The notes under the pieces are model-generated. The model had not been told where the DNA came from, searched no databases, and worked only from the letters and a program-made list of their open reading frames with translations. This document shows positions 37,290 through 45,762 of a DNA stretch of 64,000 nucleotides, one piece after another (position 1 is the first letter of the stretch; each line of letters opens with the position of its first letter). The DNA is taken from NCBI GenBank assembly GCA_026390435.1, contig JAPLFY010000103.1:1-64000 (forward strand), read 5' to 3'. This stretch comes from Pseudomonadota bacterium. GTDB lineage: Bacteria; Bdellovibrionota_B; Oligoflexia; Oligoflexales; CAIYRB01. Made by a program: the position numbers and the translations under genes.

Positions 37290-39266
37290 TTAGGTTTCCT
37301 CACTGTCTCGCAACTTAGCAAGGACACTGTAGTCCTCTAACGTAGTCGTATCACCGCAGCTTTCACGACCCGCCGCTATGTCGCGTAGTAGGCGGCGCAT
37401 AATTTTGCCTGAGCGGGTTTTGGGCAGGGCTTCCGTAAAGTAGATGGATTCTGGACGAGCAAGCGCACCAATCTGCGCCACAACGTGCACGGCTAAGATA
37501 GATTTCAATTCCGACGACGAACTGATGGACGCTTCGAGCGTGACAAATGCGTGGATGCTTTCCCCTTTCAAATCATGGGGCGCACCGACTACGGCCGCCT
37601 CAGCTACGGCAGGGTGGCTGACTAAGGCACTTTCGATCTCCATCGTACTGAGTCTATGACCGGACACATTCAGCACATCGTCAATGCGCCCCATGATCCA
37701 GTAATAACCATTTTGATCGCGGCGGGCTCCGTCACCGGTGAAGTAAACACCAGGTATTTGGCTCCAATACTGCGTCTTGAAACGCTCGTCATCGCCCCAA
37801 ATGGTGCGGAGCATGCCGGGCCATGGTTTCTTGATGACAAGAAAGCCGCCCTGGTCGGCTTCCACACTCTTACCGTCCATATCGACAATGTCCGGCACTA
37901 TGCCGAAGAAGGGCCGAGTCGCTGATCCAGGAATAGTGGGAGTGGCGCCTGGTAAAGGAGCAATCATGATGCCGCCGGTTTCTGTCTGCCACCAAGTGTC
38001 GACGATGGGGCATCGACCACCCCCGATGACATCTCGGTACCACATCCAGGTTTCGGGGTTGATCGGCTCTCCGACCGTGCCAAGTAGGCGCAGTGATGTC
38101 AGATCATAACGTGCTGGTATGTCACTACCCTGACGGGCAATGGCACGAATAGCCGTCGGTGCCGTATAAAGTATATTAACGCGGTGACGCTCAACGATTT
38201 GCCAGAATCGCCCCCAATCGGGATGATTCGGCGCCCCTTCGTACATCAACGTGGTGGCCCCATTAGCCAGAGGTCCGTACACAACGTACGAATGTCCGGT
38301 AACCCAACCCACGTCGGCGGTGCACCAATAAGTGTCGTCATCCTTCAGGTCAAAGACGAGTTTACTGGTTAACGTCGCATGCAGCAGATAGCCGGCAGTC
38401 GTGTGCAAAATACCCTTGGGCTTACCGGTACTGCCGCTTGTATAGAGCAGAAATAATGGGTGCTCACTGTCCAGGGGCTCAGCCGGGCAATCTAAACTAG
38501 CCTTGTCGACTGTGTCGTGCCACCACACATCGCGACCTTCTTGCATGGTGACTTCTTGACCAGTGCGCCGAAGCACAAGCACCTTCTCAACGGTTGGTGA
38601 CTTGAGCAACGCTGCATCGACATTGTGCTTGAGTGGCACTAGGCCGCCACGGCGCCAACCGCCGTCAGCAGTGATCACTAAGCGGGCCTGGGCATCGTTG
38701 TTGCGATCGGCAATGGCTTCCGCACTGAAACCGCCAAATACCACATTATGTGTGGCCCCAATCCGGGCGCAAGCGAGCATGGCAATGGCCAACTCGGGAA
38801 CTAGTGGCATATAAATCGTGACACGGTCACATTTCTTAATGCCGAGGGCTTTGAGTGTATTGGCGCAGCGGCATACTTCCCGGTGCAGATCATTATAGGT
38901 AAGGACGCGATTTTCACCGGCCTCTCCTTCCCAAATAATCGCCGCTTTATTCTTCCGCCAAGTTGTGAGGTGACGGTCGACGCAGTTGTAACTGACATTT
39001 AATTTGGCACCGACAAACCACTTGGCATGCGGAATCTGCCAATCAAGCACCCGGTCCCAGCGCCGCGTCCAACTAAGTAGGCTCTCGGCCTGCTCCGCCC
39101 AAAAACGCTCTGGCTGCTCTGCAGCGTAATTCCACAGTCGCTCGTACTCACTGACGCTGTTGATAGCCGCACGGGCTTGAAAAGCAGCTGGCGGAGGAAA
39201 TGAGCGATTCTCCTTCAGAAAGCTGCTTATAGCTTTGGAACTTGTGGCAGGGGGGTCAGGGAACAT
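37290..39266 (-). CDS. acs: acetyl-CoA synthetase
   Basis: A 658-residue acetyl-CoA ligase producing acetyl-CoA from acetate with ATP. The AMP-binding P-loop [11 protein letters not shown] lies at about 274-284, [10 protein letters not shown] further on, and the regulatory acetylation-site lysine in [11 protein letters not shown] near residue 619. The start ATG at 39266 follows GGAGG; an in-frame start 21 bp upstream precedes that site and is less likely. First gene of acs-aceB-aceA, giving acetate activation and the glyoxylate shunt in one transcript. Confidence 0.96.
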   Translation of the reverse strand: MFPDPPATSSKAISSFLKENRSFPPPAAFQARAAINSVSEYERLWNYAAEQPERFWAEQAESLLSWTRRWDRVLDWQIPHAKWFVGAKLNVSYNCVDRHLTTWRKNKAAIIWEGEAGENRVLTYNDLHREVCRCANTLKALGIKKCDRVTIYMPLVPELAIAMLACARIGATHNVVFGGFSAEAIADRNNDAQARLVITADGGWRRGGLVPLKHNVDAALLKSPTVEKVLVLRRTGQEVTMQEGRDVWWHDTVDKASLDCPAEPLDSEHPLFLLYTSGSTGKPKGILHTTAGYLLHATLTSKLVFDLKDDDTYWCTADVGWVTGHSYVVYGPLANGATTLMYEGAPNHPDWGRFWQIVERHRVNILYTAPTAIRAIARQGSDIPARYDLTSLRLLGTVGEPINPETWMWYRDVIGGGRCPIVDTWWQTETGGIMIAPLPGATPTIPGSATRPFFGIVPDIVDMDGKSVEADQGGFLVIKKPWPGMLRTIWGDDERFKTQYWSQIPGVYFTGDGARRDQNGYYWIMGRIDDVLNVSGHRLSTMEIESALVSHPAVAEAAVVGAPHDLKGESIHAFVTLEASISSSSELKSILAVHVVAQIGALARPESIYFTEALPKTRSGKIMRRLLRDIAAGRESCGDTTTLEDYSVLAKLRDSEET

Positions 39267-39471
39267 GATGCCTCCATACTCGTACACAGCTCTGATGTCC
39301 GAATAGTAACGCTAGCTTGAGCGGGGTGCTAGCAAAAGCACAGCCAGGTCGGCCACCGACATGCGCCATGTCCTTCGACGCGGCCGCTGCGGCTCGGCTA
39401 GGTTGCTGTTGGCGGGAGTCATGGGGACAACCGCAGTTTGCTGAACATTGGTTAAGTGAGAGGAAACAACG

Positions 39472-40020
39472 ATGAAATTAAACAAGAGCTTTTGGTGGTT
39501 GGTAGGACTTCCCCTATGGTTGTTTGGAGGCCAAAGTTTTGCCGCAACATTGGATGAGGATCTGGGCGCTTTAGTTGGTGACTGGCAAGGGCAAGGAGGC
39601 GACGGCACAGGCATCAATATGAGCTTCGCTCAAGGGCAAGGCAATGTAGTGCTTACCGGCAGTTGGAAGATCAGTGGCGGTGGTTTTGCGCGCGAATCCG
39701 GCCTTAGCGTGCTGCGTTCGGGCGGCCTCTGTTTTCTCCTACCAGACGCCTCCCCATTCACTCCGGGTGCACAGCCTTACTCGCTGACGCGGTTACCGGG
39801 CGGCGGCTTGCGATTTACCCAGCTGCGCCACTTGGATGGCGATAAGGGTCCAAGTGTCAGTGTTGAGGAGGTACGTATCAGTAAACAGCGTGACGATGGG
39901 ACCCGCACTCTCCATTTGGGCACAAGCGAGACATTGTGCGCCGACGAAACCGCAACCGTCGGGAAAGTTTGTGGCGAGGGAACCAAGCAAGACTACAGCC
40001 TACGTAAGGTAAGCCACTAA
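39472..40020 (+). CDS. small exported protein of unknown function
   Basis: A 182-residue protein with a clean signal peptide ending LFGGQSFA (cleavage near residue 24). The mature part starts LDEDLGALVGDWQGQGGDG, resembling the opening of lipocalin- or THAP4-like barrels (a GxWxGxG-type pattern), and continues as beta-rich sequence. Three cysteines follow (GGLCFLLP, SETLCADE and VGKVCGEG). A GAGAGG ribosome-binding site is present. It stands alone between acs (divergent) and yebC. A periplasmic ligand-binding barrel is possible but not established. Confidence 0.65.
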   Translation: MKLNKSFWWLVGLPLWLFGGQSFAATLDEDLGALVGDWQGQGGDGTGINMSFAQGQGNVVLTGSWKISGGGFARESGLSVLRSGGLCFLLPDASPFTPGAQPYSLTRLPGGGLRFTQLRHLDGDKGPSVSVEEVRISKQRDDGTRTLHLGTSETLCADETATVGKVCGEGTKQDYSLRKVSH

Positions 40021-40029
40021 AACCTCCGT

Positions 40030-40054
40030 GGCGGTGCCGTTTGCCGGCACCGCC
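40030..40054 (+). terminator. GC-rich hairpin after the small exported protein gene
   Basis: GGCGGTGCCG (40030-40039), 5-nt loop, CGGCACCGCC (40045-40054): a perfect 10-bp stem starting 9 bp after the stop codon. The T-run expected for intrinsic termination is lacking, but stem strength and position fit a transcription end. Confidence 0.6.
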
Positions 40055-40175
40055 ATGCCATGATATTTCTAGTTGATTGCGCTAGGCCCGCATGAGTAAT
40101 GTCTAGACTCACTAGGTCGGGGACGTGGCTTAACAATTTCAGCCATGGCGCCTAAGTGCTTAAGGAGGGTTCGTC

Positions 40176-40901
40176 ATCGGAGCGCAATGGAAACACGCGG
40201 GAAAACAAGATTCTGCGGCAAGGCGTGGTCTCGTATTTGGTAAGTTAGCGAAAGAAATCTCGGTTGCGGCCCGCTTAGGCGACCCTAGCCCAGAGAATAA
40301 TGCTCGCCTTCGCGCAGCTATCGAGGCTGCCCGCAAAGCTTCGGTGCCTCGCGATACCATCGATCGCGCCATCAAGAAGGGCGCCGGCCTGACCGGTGAC
40401 GACGTACATTATGAGTTAGTCACCTATGAGGGATTCGCCCCACACAAGGTGCCGCTCATTGTTGAGTGCTTGACGGATAACAAGAACCGCACGGCTTCCG
40501 AAATCCGCGTCTGCTTTCGCAAAGAGGGCCAACTCGGTGCCATCGGCTCAGTTGCCTGGATGTTTGACCGTGTCGGTGTGATCGAAGCATCGAACCCAAC
40601 AGCTGGTATCGATAGCGAAGCAGCCGCCATTGAGGCCGGCGCCCAAGACGTCGAAGCTCTGGAAGAATCCGAGGTAGAGAACGGCCACGTGGGAGCCCGC
40701 TTCTACACCGAACCAACCGATCTCGATCTAGTCAACAAGGCTCTCACGGAAGGCGGCTGGTCCGTCTCCAAATCAGAGTTGAGTTACCGCGCCAAAAGCT
40801 TTGTCGAGTTGGCCCCAGACGCTCGCAAGGAAGTGGAAGATTTCCTCGGTAACATCGATGATATGGGCGATGTTCATAGGGTATATGCTGGAATCAAATA
40901 A
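40176..40901 (+). CDS. yebC: YebC/PmpR-family protein, apparent AUC start codon
   Basis: A YebC-family protein (a translation factor reported to relieve ribosome stalling in some bacteria, and a DNA-binding regulator in others). The full family sequence, 241 residues, begins GAQWKHAGKQDSAARRG and FGKLAKEISVAARLGDP, then SVPRDTIDRAIKKGAG, YEGFAPHKVPLIVECLTDNK and GSVAWMFDRVGVIE. The first codon consistent with this N-terminus is ATC at 40176. AAGGAGG (40162-40168) lies exactly 7 bp upstream, an in-frame TAA sits at 40161, and no ATG, GTG or TTG occurs between. The next in-frame GTG (40344) would remove 56 conserved residues. glpK follows after 32 bp. Confidence 0.88.
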   Translation: MGAQWKHAGKQDSAARRGLVFGKLAKEISVAARLGDPSPENNARLRAAIEAARKASVPRDTIDRAIKKGAGLTGDDVHYELVTYEGFAPHKVPLIVECLTDNKNRTASEIRVCFRKEGQLGAIGSVAWMFDRVGVIEASNPTAGIDSEAAAIEAGAQDVEALEESEVENGHVGARFYTEPTDLDLVNKALTEGGWSVSKSELSYRAKSFVELAPDARKEVEDFLGNIDDMGDVHRVYAGIK

Positions 40902-40933
40902 GCGTCTTCAACGACTGGTGGGAGTGCATCCAG

Positions 40934-42484
40934 ATGGCTCAGTTCATTTTGGCAATCGACCAAGGTACGACGGGAACTACAGTACTCGTGGTCGATGTGA
41001 CGACGCCGGATGCCACCGCCATCGTCGGCAAGCAGACGATTGACTTCACTCAGCACTATCCGCAGACCGGATGGGTCGAGCACGATCTCGATGGCATCTG
41101 GAGTTCCGTGGCGCAAGCAGCTGCACAAGCTGTGGCGCAGGCAGCAGCTGCGCATAAAGGCTTCGAGCCAAAGCAGATTATCGCCATTGGCTTAACCAAT
41201 CAGCGCGAGACCCTGTGCGTTTTTGAACGCAAGACCGGCAAGCCCTTAACCCGCGCCATTGTCTGGCAGTGCAAGCGGAGTGCCGAGATCTGCAACCGCC
41301 TCAAAGCTGACGGCCTCGAGGCAACGATTAGAGCCAAAACGGGCCTGGTCCTAGACCCTTATTTTAGTGGCACCAAAATTACTTGGCTCATGGAAAACCG
41401 CTCCGACCTTGCCGCCCAATTACGGCAAGGAACAGCAGTGCTGGGCACGATAGACACTTACCTGATGGCGCGACTGACGGGCTCCGAGGCGTTCGTCACC
41501 GAAGCGAGCAACGCCTCCCGGACACTGGCCTTCAATATTCATACTGGGCAGTGGGACGCCGAATTACTCGAATCCCTATCCATCCCGAACCGCGACATTC
41601 TACCAGAAGTACTCGATAGTGCTGGTATTTTCGGGAAAACAAAAGGACTCAGCTTTCTCCCTGACGGAATCCCGATCAGCGGCGTTCTGGGCGACCAGCA
41701 AGCAGCACTTGCCGGCCAAACTTGTTTTGACGTGGGCGAAGCCAAATGCACGTACGGAACTGGTGCTTTTTTGTTGGCGAACTTAGGAGACCAGCCCTTG
41801 GTTTCCAAAGCAGGCATGCTGACTACTGTCGCATGGTCCCTAGCTGGTAAATTAACCTATGCCTTCGAGGGCTCCGCTTTTATCGCTGGGGCCGCAGTCC
41901 AGTTTTTACGTGACCAGATGCGCATCATCCGTAGCGCTGGCGATACGGAAGCGCTCGCAAGCACAGCCACGGCAGCGCCGGAAGTGTACTTTGTACCAGC
42001 TTTAGCGGGGTTGGGAGCTCCCTACTGGGACCCTAAGGCGCAGGGAGCTTTTTTTGGACTCACTCGCGGCACTAGTCAGGCGCAAATGGTACGCGCAGTC
42101 CTTGAGGGCATCGCCTTTCAAGTGCGCGAGCTGACGGAAGCTATCGCCCGCGATCTTGGCTCTCCGCTGCAAGTGCTGCGTGTAGATGGCGGTGCCTCAG
42201 CTAACAGCCTACTGATGCAAGTCCAAGCAGATTACTCCGGCATCCGTGTGGATAGGCCAGTAAATCTTGAGACCACCGCGTTTGGCGCTGCGCTATTTGC
42301 CGGACTCGGTATTGGACTTTACGCCAATCTCGATCAACTGCGTCGCGTACGCCGGACGGAACATATTTTCTCACCTGCGACGAGTGCCGCTGAGAAAGCC
42401 TCTATTTCCCGCCAAATTGCTGGCTGGCAACGGGCCGTCAAGGCGGTGCAAGTGTTCGCTGGTACAGCTACAGCTACAGCTTAG
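40934..42484 (+). CDS. glpK: glycerol kinase
   Basis: A 516-residue FGGY-family kinase making glycerol-3-phosphate. DQGTTGTT (9-16) is the N-terminal phosphate-binding loop. GLTNQRETLCVFERKTGKPL with RAIVWQCKR matches the glycerol-binding region, and YGTGAFLLANLG and LRVDGGASANSLLMQ are typical of the C-terminal ATPase half. The Gln/Ala-rich stretch SVAQAAAQAVAQAAAAHKG near residue 60 and the TATATA tail are unusual low-complexity pieces. It lies 32 bp after yebC. No glycerol facilitator or dehydrogenase gene is adjacent. Confidence 0.95.
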   Translation: MAQFILAIDQGTTGTTVLVVDVTTPDATAIVGKQTIDFTQHYPQTGWVEHDLDGIWSSVAQAAAQAVAQAAAAHKGFEPKQIIAIGLTNQRETLCVFERKTGKPLTRAIVWQCKRSAEICNRLKADGLEATIRAKTGLVLDPYFSGTKITWLMENRSDLAAQLRQGTAVLGTIDTYLMARLTGSEAFVTEASNASRTLAFNIHTGQWDAELLESLSIPNRDILPEVLDSAGIFGKTKGLSFLPDGIPISGVLGDQQAALAGQTCFDVGEAKCTYGTGAFLLANLGDQPLVSKAGMLTTVAWSLAGKLTYAFEGSAFIAGAAVQFLRDQMRIIRSAGDTEALASTATAAPEVYFVPALAGLGAPYWDPKAQGAFFGLTRGTSQAQMVRAVLEGIAFQVRELTEAIARDLGSPLQVLRVDGGASANSLLMQVQADYSGIRVDRPVNLETTAFGAALFAGLGIGLYANLDQLRRVRRTEHIFSPATSAAEKASISRQIAGWQRAVKAVQVFAGTATATA

Positions 42485-42565
42485 GCTACAAGTCCGAGCA
42501 TGTCTTTTCCCTTTGGCTTGACCAATGGCTAGGATGCCGCAGTCACATAAGTGGGAGAGACTGAA

Positions 42566-42931
42566 ATGGACGACTTGGCATTTGCTTATCATCGTAAACT
42601 AGATCTTAAGTTTGAGGAGGCTGATCGCCTCGCCGCTCTACCGCACGCAGCGAGAGAGTTATACCGAAGGTTGTGTGTACTTAGGTTGCGACTTGCCAGG
42701 GACGGTCGCGTACCTGCCTATCAAGTACTGGCTAACCAGGCATTATTGGCACTTTGCGAGCAAAGCCCTAGTGATGAGGAATCACTGGTGCGCATACGCG
42801 GCTTCGGCCACGTCCGCATGCGGGCATACGGTGCTGAGTTTCTCGCGGTAATTAATGATGCAACGCACCCGCGACTTAGTCTTGGAGGCTTAGCCAGCAT
42901 TGGCAGGAGTGAAATCCAATGCGATACTTGA
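42566..42931 (+). CDS. stand-alone HRDC-domain protein
   Basis: A 121-residue protein starting at ATG 42566 (GGGAGAG upstream; an in-frame GTG at 42551 precedes that site). Residues about 28-100 match an HRDC fold: LYRRLCVLRLRLARDGRVPA, YQVLANQALLALCEQSP and LVRIRGFGHVRMRAYGAEFL. HRDC domains bind nucleic acid and normally form the C-terminus of RecQ helicases or RNase D; here no helicase or nuclease domain is fused or adjacent. The gene ends 3 bp before the permease start, suggesting co-transcription with it. Confidence 0.72.
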   Translation: MDDLAFAYHRKLDLKFEEADRLAALPHAARELYRRLCVLRLRLARDGRVPAYQVLANQALLALCEQSPSDEESLVRIRGFGHVRMRAYGAEFLAVINDATHPRLSLGGLASIGRSEIQCDT

Positions 42932-42934
42932 GAC

Positions 42935-43600
42935 ATGCTTAAACCGTGTGAAACAACCATCCTGATCTTGGCTTGGTGCCTCTTGTTGGCCTTGTGCTGG
43001 ACAGCAGCAGTCTTTGGCTACTTATGCCGCTCACAACAGGCACCTAGCGAATCGATTGATGGCTTAGGACGCGGCGTCATCATCCCAGCCTTGGTGGTGG
43101 CTCCGGTGACTCTGCTCATCGCATTCCGCTACGCTGGAATTAACCTGCTTTTTCCCATTGAGATCTTTGCCACTGCGACAGAGCTTTGCACCGCTGCGTT
43201 AGCGCCGGCGGCTGTGTTGTTCATTGTCAGCGGCTTGGCAGGAGCCCTGATGCGGCAACTTAGGCTGGAGCACGACTACTGGCAACGCCAGCCCTTTGCC
43301 CTTGCTGCAGTTGCCTATGGCCACGACAAAAACAAAGCTGTCCGACGGATTGTCCTACTTAAGGGCTTTGTCACTGCTTGGGCTCAGTGCCTACCATGGC
43401 TTTACGGAGAACTAATCATAGTGGAAGCTGTATTTAACGCTCCAGGATTGGGACTCAGTGCGTGGCACATGGCGAGGGCCCGTGATCACATGGGCCTGCT
43501 CGCTACTATTGGACTACTCATCCTACTCTATGCTCTAAGCGTGGCAGTTACCGCCTGGGGCAATAGTTGGCTTGGACGGAGACTCGAGTCCTATGCCTAG
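42935..43600 (+). CDS. peptide-type ABC permease, DppB-like, N-terminally reduced
   Basis: A 221-residue membrane protein with about five hydrophobic segments. The C-terminal part holds an EAA-like loop (FALAAVAYGHDKNKAVRRIV) and GELIIVEAVFNAPGLGLSAW, the hallmark of DppB/OppB-type permeases. DppB homologues are normally over 300 residues, and the N-terminal periplasmic region between the first two helices is largely missing here. It overlaps the second permease gene by 8 bp. No ATPase or substrate-binding protein gene adjoins, so the rest of the transporter must be elsewhere. Confidence 0.72.
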   Translation: MLKPCETTILILAWCLLLALCWTAAVFGYLCRSQQAPSESIDGLGRGVIIPALVVAPVTLLIAFRYAGINLLFPIEIFATATELCTAALAPAAVLFIVSGLAGALMRQLRLEHDYWQRQPFALAAVAYGHDKNKAVRRIVLLKGFVTAWAQCLPWLYGELIIVEAVFNAPGLGLSAWHMARARDHMGLLATIGLLILLYALSVAVTAWGNSWLGRRLESYA

Positions 43601-44498
43601 ACGTAAACGCTACCTCGCTACTGATGTGATTGTAGTCATCATTGTTCTCATGCTGGCCATGCCACCGTGGGGAAATTTTTTCAGTGTTAAAGTCGATCTC
43701 GCTCACATGCACAGCGCCTCTAGTTGGCAACACCCCTTAGGAACGGACAATCTCGGCCGCGATCTGCTGGTCCGGCTGTCGCAGGCCTTAGCTCAGGCGG
43801 TGCTACCGCTATGGTGCAGCGTTATTATGGCTTCAACGGCTGGACTAATCATGGCGCAAGTGGCTCTAGCTACAGCTAGCTCCCGGTATTCGAGGTATTT
43901 TTTTAATACCTTCGGCATGCTCGCCGTTGCAGCCGCCAGCGTCCCGATGACCGTAACGACCTTTGCTTGGGCCGCATGGTTCGAGGAAGCAGGCCTTTTT
44001 TCGGTGATCTTGGCACTCAGCGTGATTTTTACTGCGCGCGCTTTTTTACACATTAAGGATCTGGCGCGACAGAGCACAAATCTAGCATTTTGGTCCGCCC
44101 ATGAGGCGCTGGGGGGACGCACCGGCGACCGTGTTTGGCGCTACGGTATCAGCTCTGCCTGGACTCCCGAGCTACTGTTAGCGATCGGACTCAATCTACG
44201 CGTCGCTGTGGCTATCGAAGCCTCACTCAGCTACCTAGGATTTGGCATCCAAGAGCCTACGGCATCCTTTGGCAATATACTGGCCGCTCATTTTGATGAG
44301 TATCTGAAGGGGCAATGGACAGTGATGGCGATGACTTTAGCCGCACTTGCGCTCACCGCGGCTGCGCCGCTGGCCTTTATGCGTCTTTTTATAGACTCAG
44401 GCCTACTGCAGGTTATCACCCGACTTCTCGCCAAGGTGGACGGATTGCACTTTAATGCTTTAAAGCAGCGACTGCGAGTGCACACCAGCCAACAATAA
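43593..44498 (+). CDS. peptide-type ABC permease, DppC-like
   Basis: A 301-residue permease starting at ATG 43593 (GGAGAC upstream). Typical DppC/OppC features are HPLGTDNLGRDLLVRLSQAL near residue 45, ARAFLHIKDLARQSTNLAFW, and VAIEASLSYLGFGIQEPTASFGNIL. Its start overlaps the DppB-like gene by 8 bp, so the two form a heterodimeric permease for a peptide or nickel-type ABC importer. The 3' end overlaps the convergent DUF423 gene by 47 bp, which is unusual. The substrate is unknown. Confidence 0.82.
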   Translation: MPRRKRYLATDVIVVIIVLMLAMPPWGNFFSVKVDLAHMHSASSWQHPLGTDNLGRDLLVRLSQALAQAVLPLWCSVIMASTAGLIMAQVALATASSRYSRYFFNTFGMLAVAAASVPMTVTTFAWAAWFEEAGLFSVILALSVIFTARAFLHIKDLARQSTNLAFWSAHEALGGRTGDRVWRYGISSAWTPELLLAIGLNLRVAVAIEASLSYLGFGIQEPTASFGNILAAHFDEYLKGQWTVMAMTLAALALTAAAPLAFMRLFIDSGLLQVITRLLAKVDGLHFNALKQRLRVHTSQQ

Positions 44499-44823
44499 AG
44501 CCTAGGCCACCGATAGGGGTGATCATGCCCAAAGCGCGTATATTGCTGAGCACCAGTGCATAGAGGCTGCCCGAAAAAAGGACACTGCCACTGGTGAATG
44601 CAATCCCAGCGATCCGCACTGCCACACTGTCCACTTTCACGCTCAACAGTCCGACGGCAATCAGAGCGAGGGCATGATACATCTGATAACGGGCCGCGGT
44701 CTCAAATACCGCGAGGTTCTCTGGGGTTAAATTAGCGCGCAGTGCATGCGCCCCGAACGCCCCGCAAGCCACTGATAAAGCTGCGGATATCGCCCCGATT
44801 GCTACCCAAATTGTCCACTCCAT
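44452..44823 (-). CDS. DUF423 small membrane protein
   Basis: A 123-residue protein with four hydrophobic segments. AAISAALSVACGAFGAHALR, ETAARYQMYHALALIAVGLL, FTSGSVLFSGSLYALVLS and ITPIGGLGFIVGWCALAV are the DUF423 (YgdD-like) landmarks. Start placed at ATG 44823 after AGGTAGGT; the upstream in-frame ATG at 44841 is less well placed. Function of the family is unknown. It is tail-to-tail with the DppC-like gene, overlapping it by 47 bp. Confidence 0.82.
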   Translation of the reverse strand: MEWTIWVAIGAISAALSVACGAFGAHALRANLTPENLAVFETAARYQMYHALALIAVGLLSVKVDSVAVRIAGIAFTSGSVLFSGSLYALVLSNIRALGMITPIGGLGFIVGWCALAVAALKH

Positions 44824-44928
44824 GGGATACCTACCTCTCACCTTTTTACTGGAGACACTCAGGCCGACTACTGTATCTTACGACGTTCGTAACTCCAAAC
44901 ATTCCGAGCAGTCTTTAGGGGATGAACT

Positions 44929-45744
44929 ATGGGTCTCTTCACAGGCAAAAAAGGCATCATCATGGGCGTGGTGAACGAATATTCGTTAGCCACTGGTGTT
45001 GCCAAATTTCTGATCTCTGAGGGTGCACAGATTGGCTTCAGCCATCTTCCTGACAAAGACGGACGCGACCGCATGGCCAAGCGGATTCAGCGTGTCGCAG
45101 AACCTCTGGGCATTACCTTCATCAAGCCCTGTGATGTGTCTATCGATGATGACATCACTCGCTTCTACGGAGAGGTCGGCGAATCCTTCGGCAAGATCGA
45201 TTTTGTCCTCCATTCGATTGCCTTCGCTCCCCTAGAAGACCTCCGTTGCCCGACGCTCGAATCGTCACGCGAAGGATTTAAACTAGGCATGGACATTAGC
45301 GTCTACAGCTTCATCGCTGTCGCCCGCGCCGCCGCAAAAGTTATGAATAATGGCGGTGCCATGGTCACTATGTCGTACTTTGGTGGCGAGCGAGTGATCG
45401 ATGGCTACAACATGATGGGCGTCTGCAAGGCAGCGCTTGAAATGGCGACTCGCTACTTGGCATTCGATCTTGGTCCACGCAATATTCGCGTTAACGCACT
45501 CAGTGCTGGGCCGATGAAGACTCTTGCAGCCTCAGCTGTGGGCGATTTCTCACGCATGCTTAACTCCCATGCTAAGGGCGCCCCATTGATGCGAAATATC
45601 ACGCAAGAAGACGTGGGCAAGACCTGCGGCTTCCTACTCAGCGACATGTCGTCCGGCACCACTGGCGAGATCTTGCATGTAGACTGCGGTTACAGCATCA
45701 TGGGCAGCCACGAACACGTGGAAGAGCGAATCAAACACTACTAG
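44929..45744 (+). CDS. fabI: enoyl-[acyl-carrier-protein] reductase
   Basis: A 271-residue NADH-dependent enoyl-ACP reductase, the last step of the fatty-acid elongation cycle. GVVNEYSLATGVA replaces the usual GxANxxSIAxGIA coenzyme loop. SIAFAP and the catalytic triad Tyr150, Tyr160 and Lys167 (SYFGGERV...YNMMGVCK) are present. NIRVNALSAGPMKTLAA and a C-terminal GEILHVDCGYSIMG match FabI. It is preceded by a 31-bp leader with AGGGG, and the SprT-like gene follows at 19 bp. Confidence 0.95.
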   Translation: MGLFTGKKGIIMGVVNEYSLATGVAKFLISEGAQIGFSHLPDKDGRDRMAKRIQRVAEPLGITFIKPCDVSIDDDITRFYGEVGESFGKIDFVLHSIAFAPLEDLRCPTLESSREGFKLGMDISVYSFIAVARAAAKVMNNGGAMVTMSYFGGERVIDGYNMMGVCKAALEMATRYLAFDLGPRNIRVNALSAGPMKTLAASAVGDFSRMLNSHAKGAPLMRNITQEDVGKTCGFLLSDMSSGTTGEILHVDCGYSIMGSHEHVEERIKHY

Positions 45745-45762
45745 CACTATACAGCGACTATT

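Noticed and set aside
40344-40901. YebC gene starting at GTG 40344
   Set aside because: This would discard 56 residues that match the family and ignore a perfectly placed ribosome-binding site further upstream.
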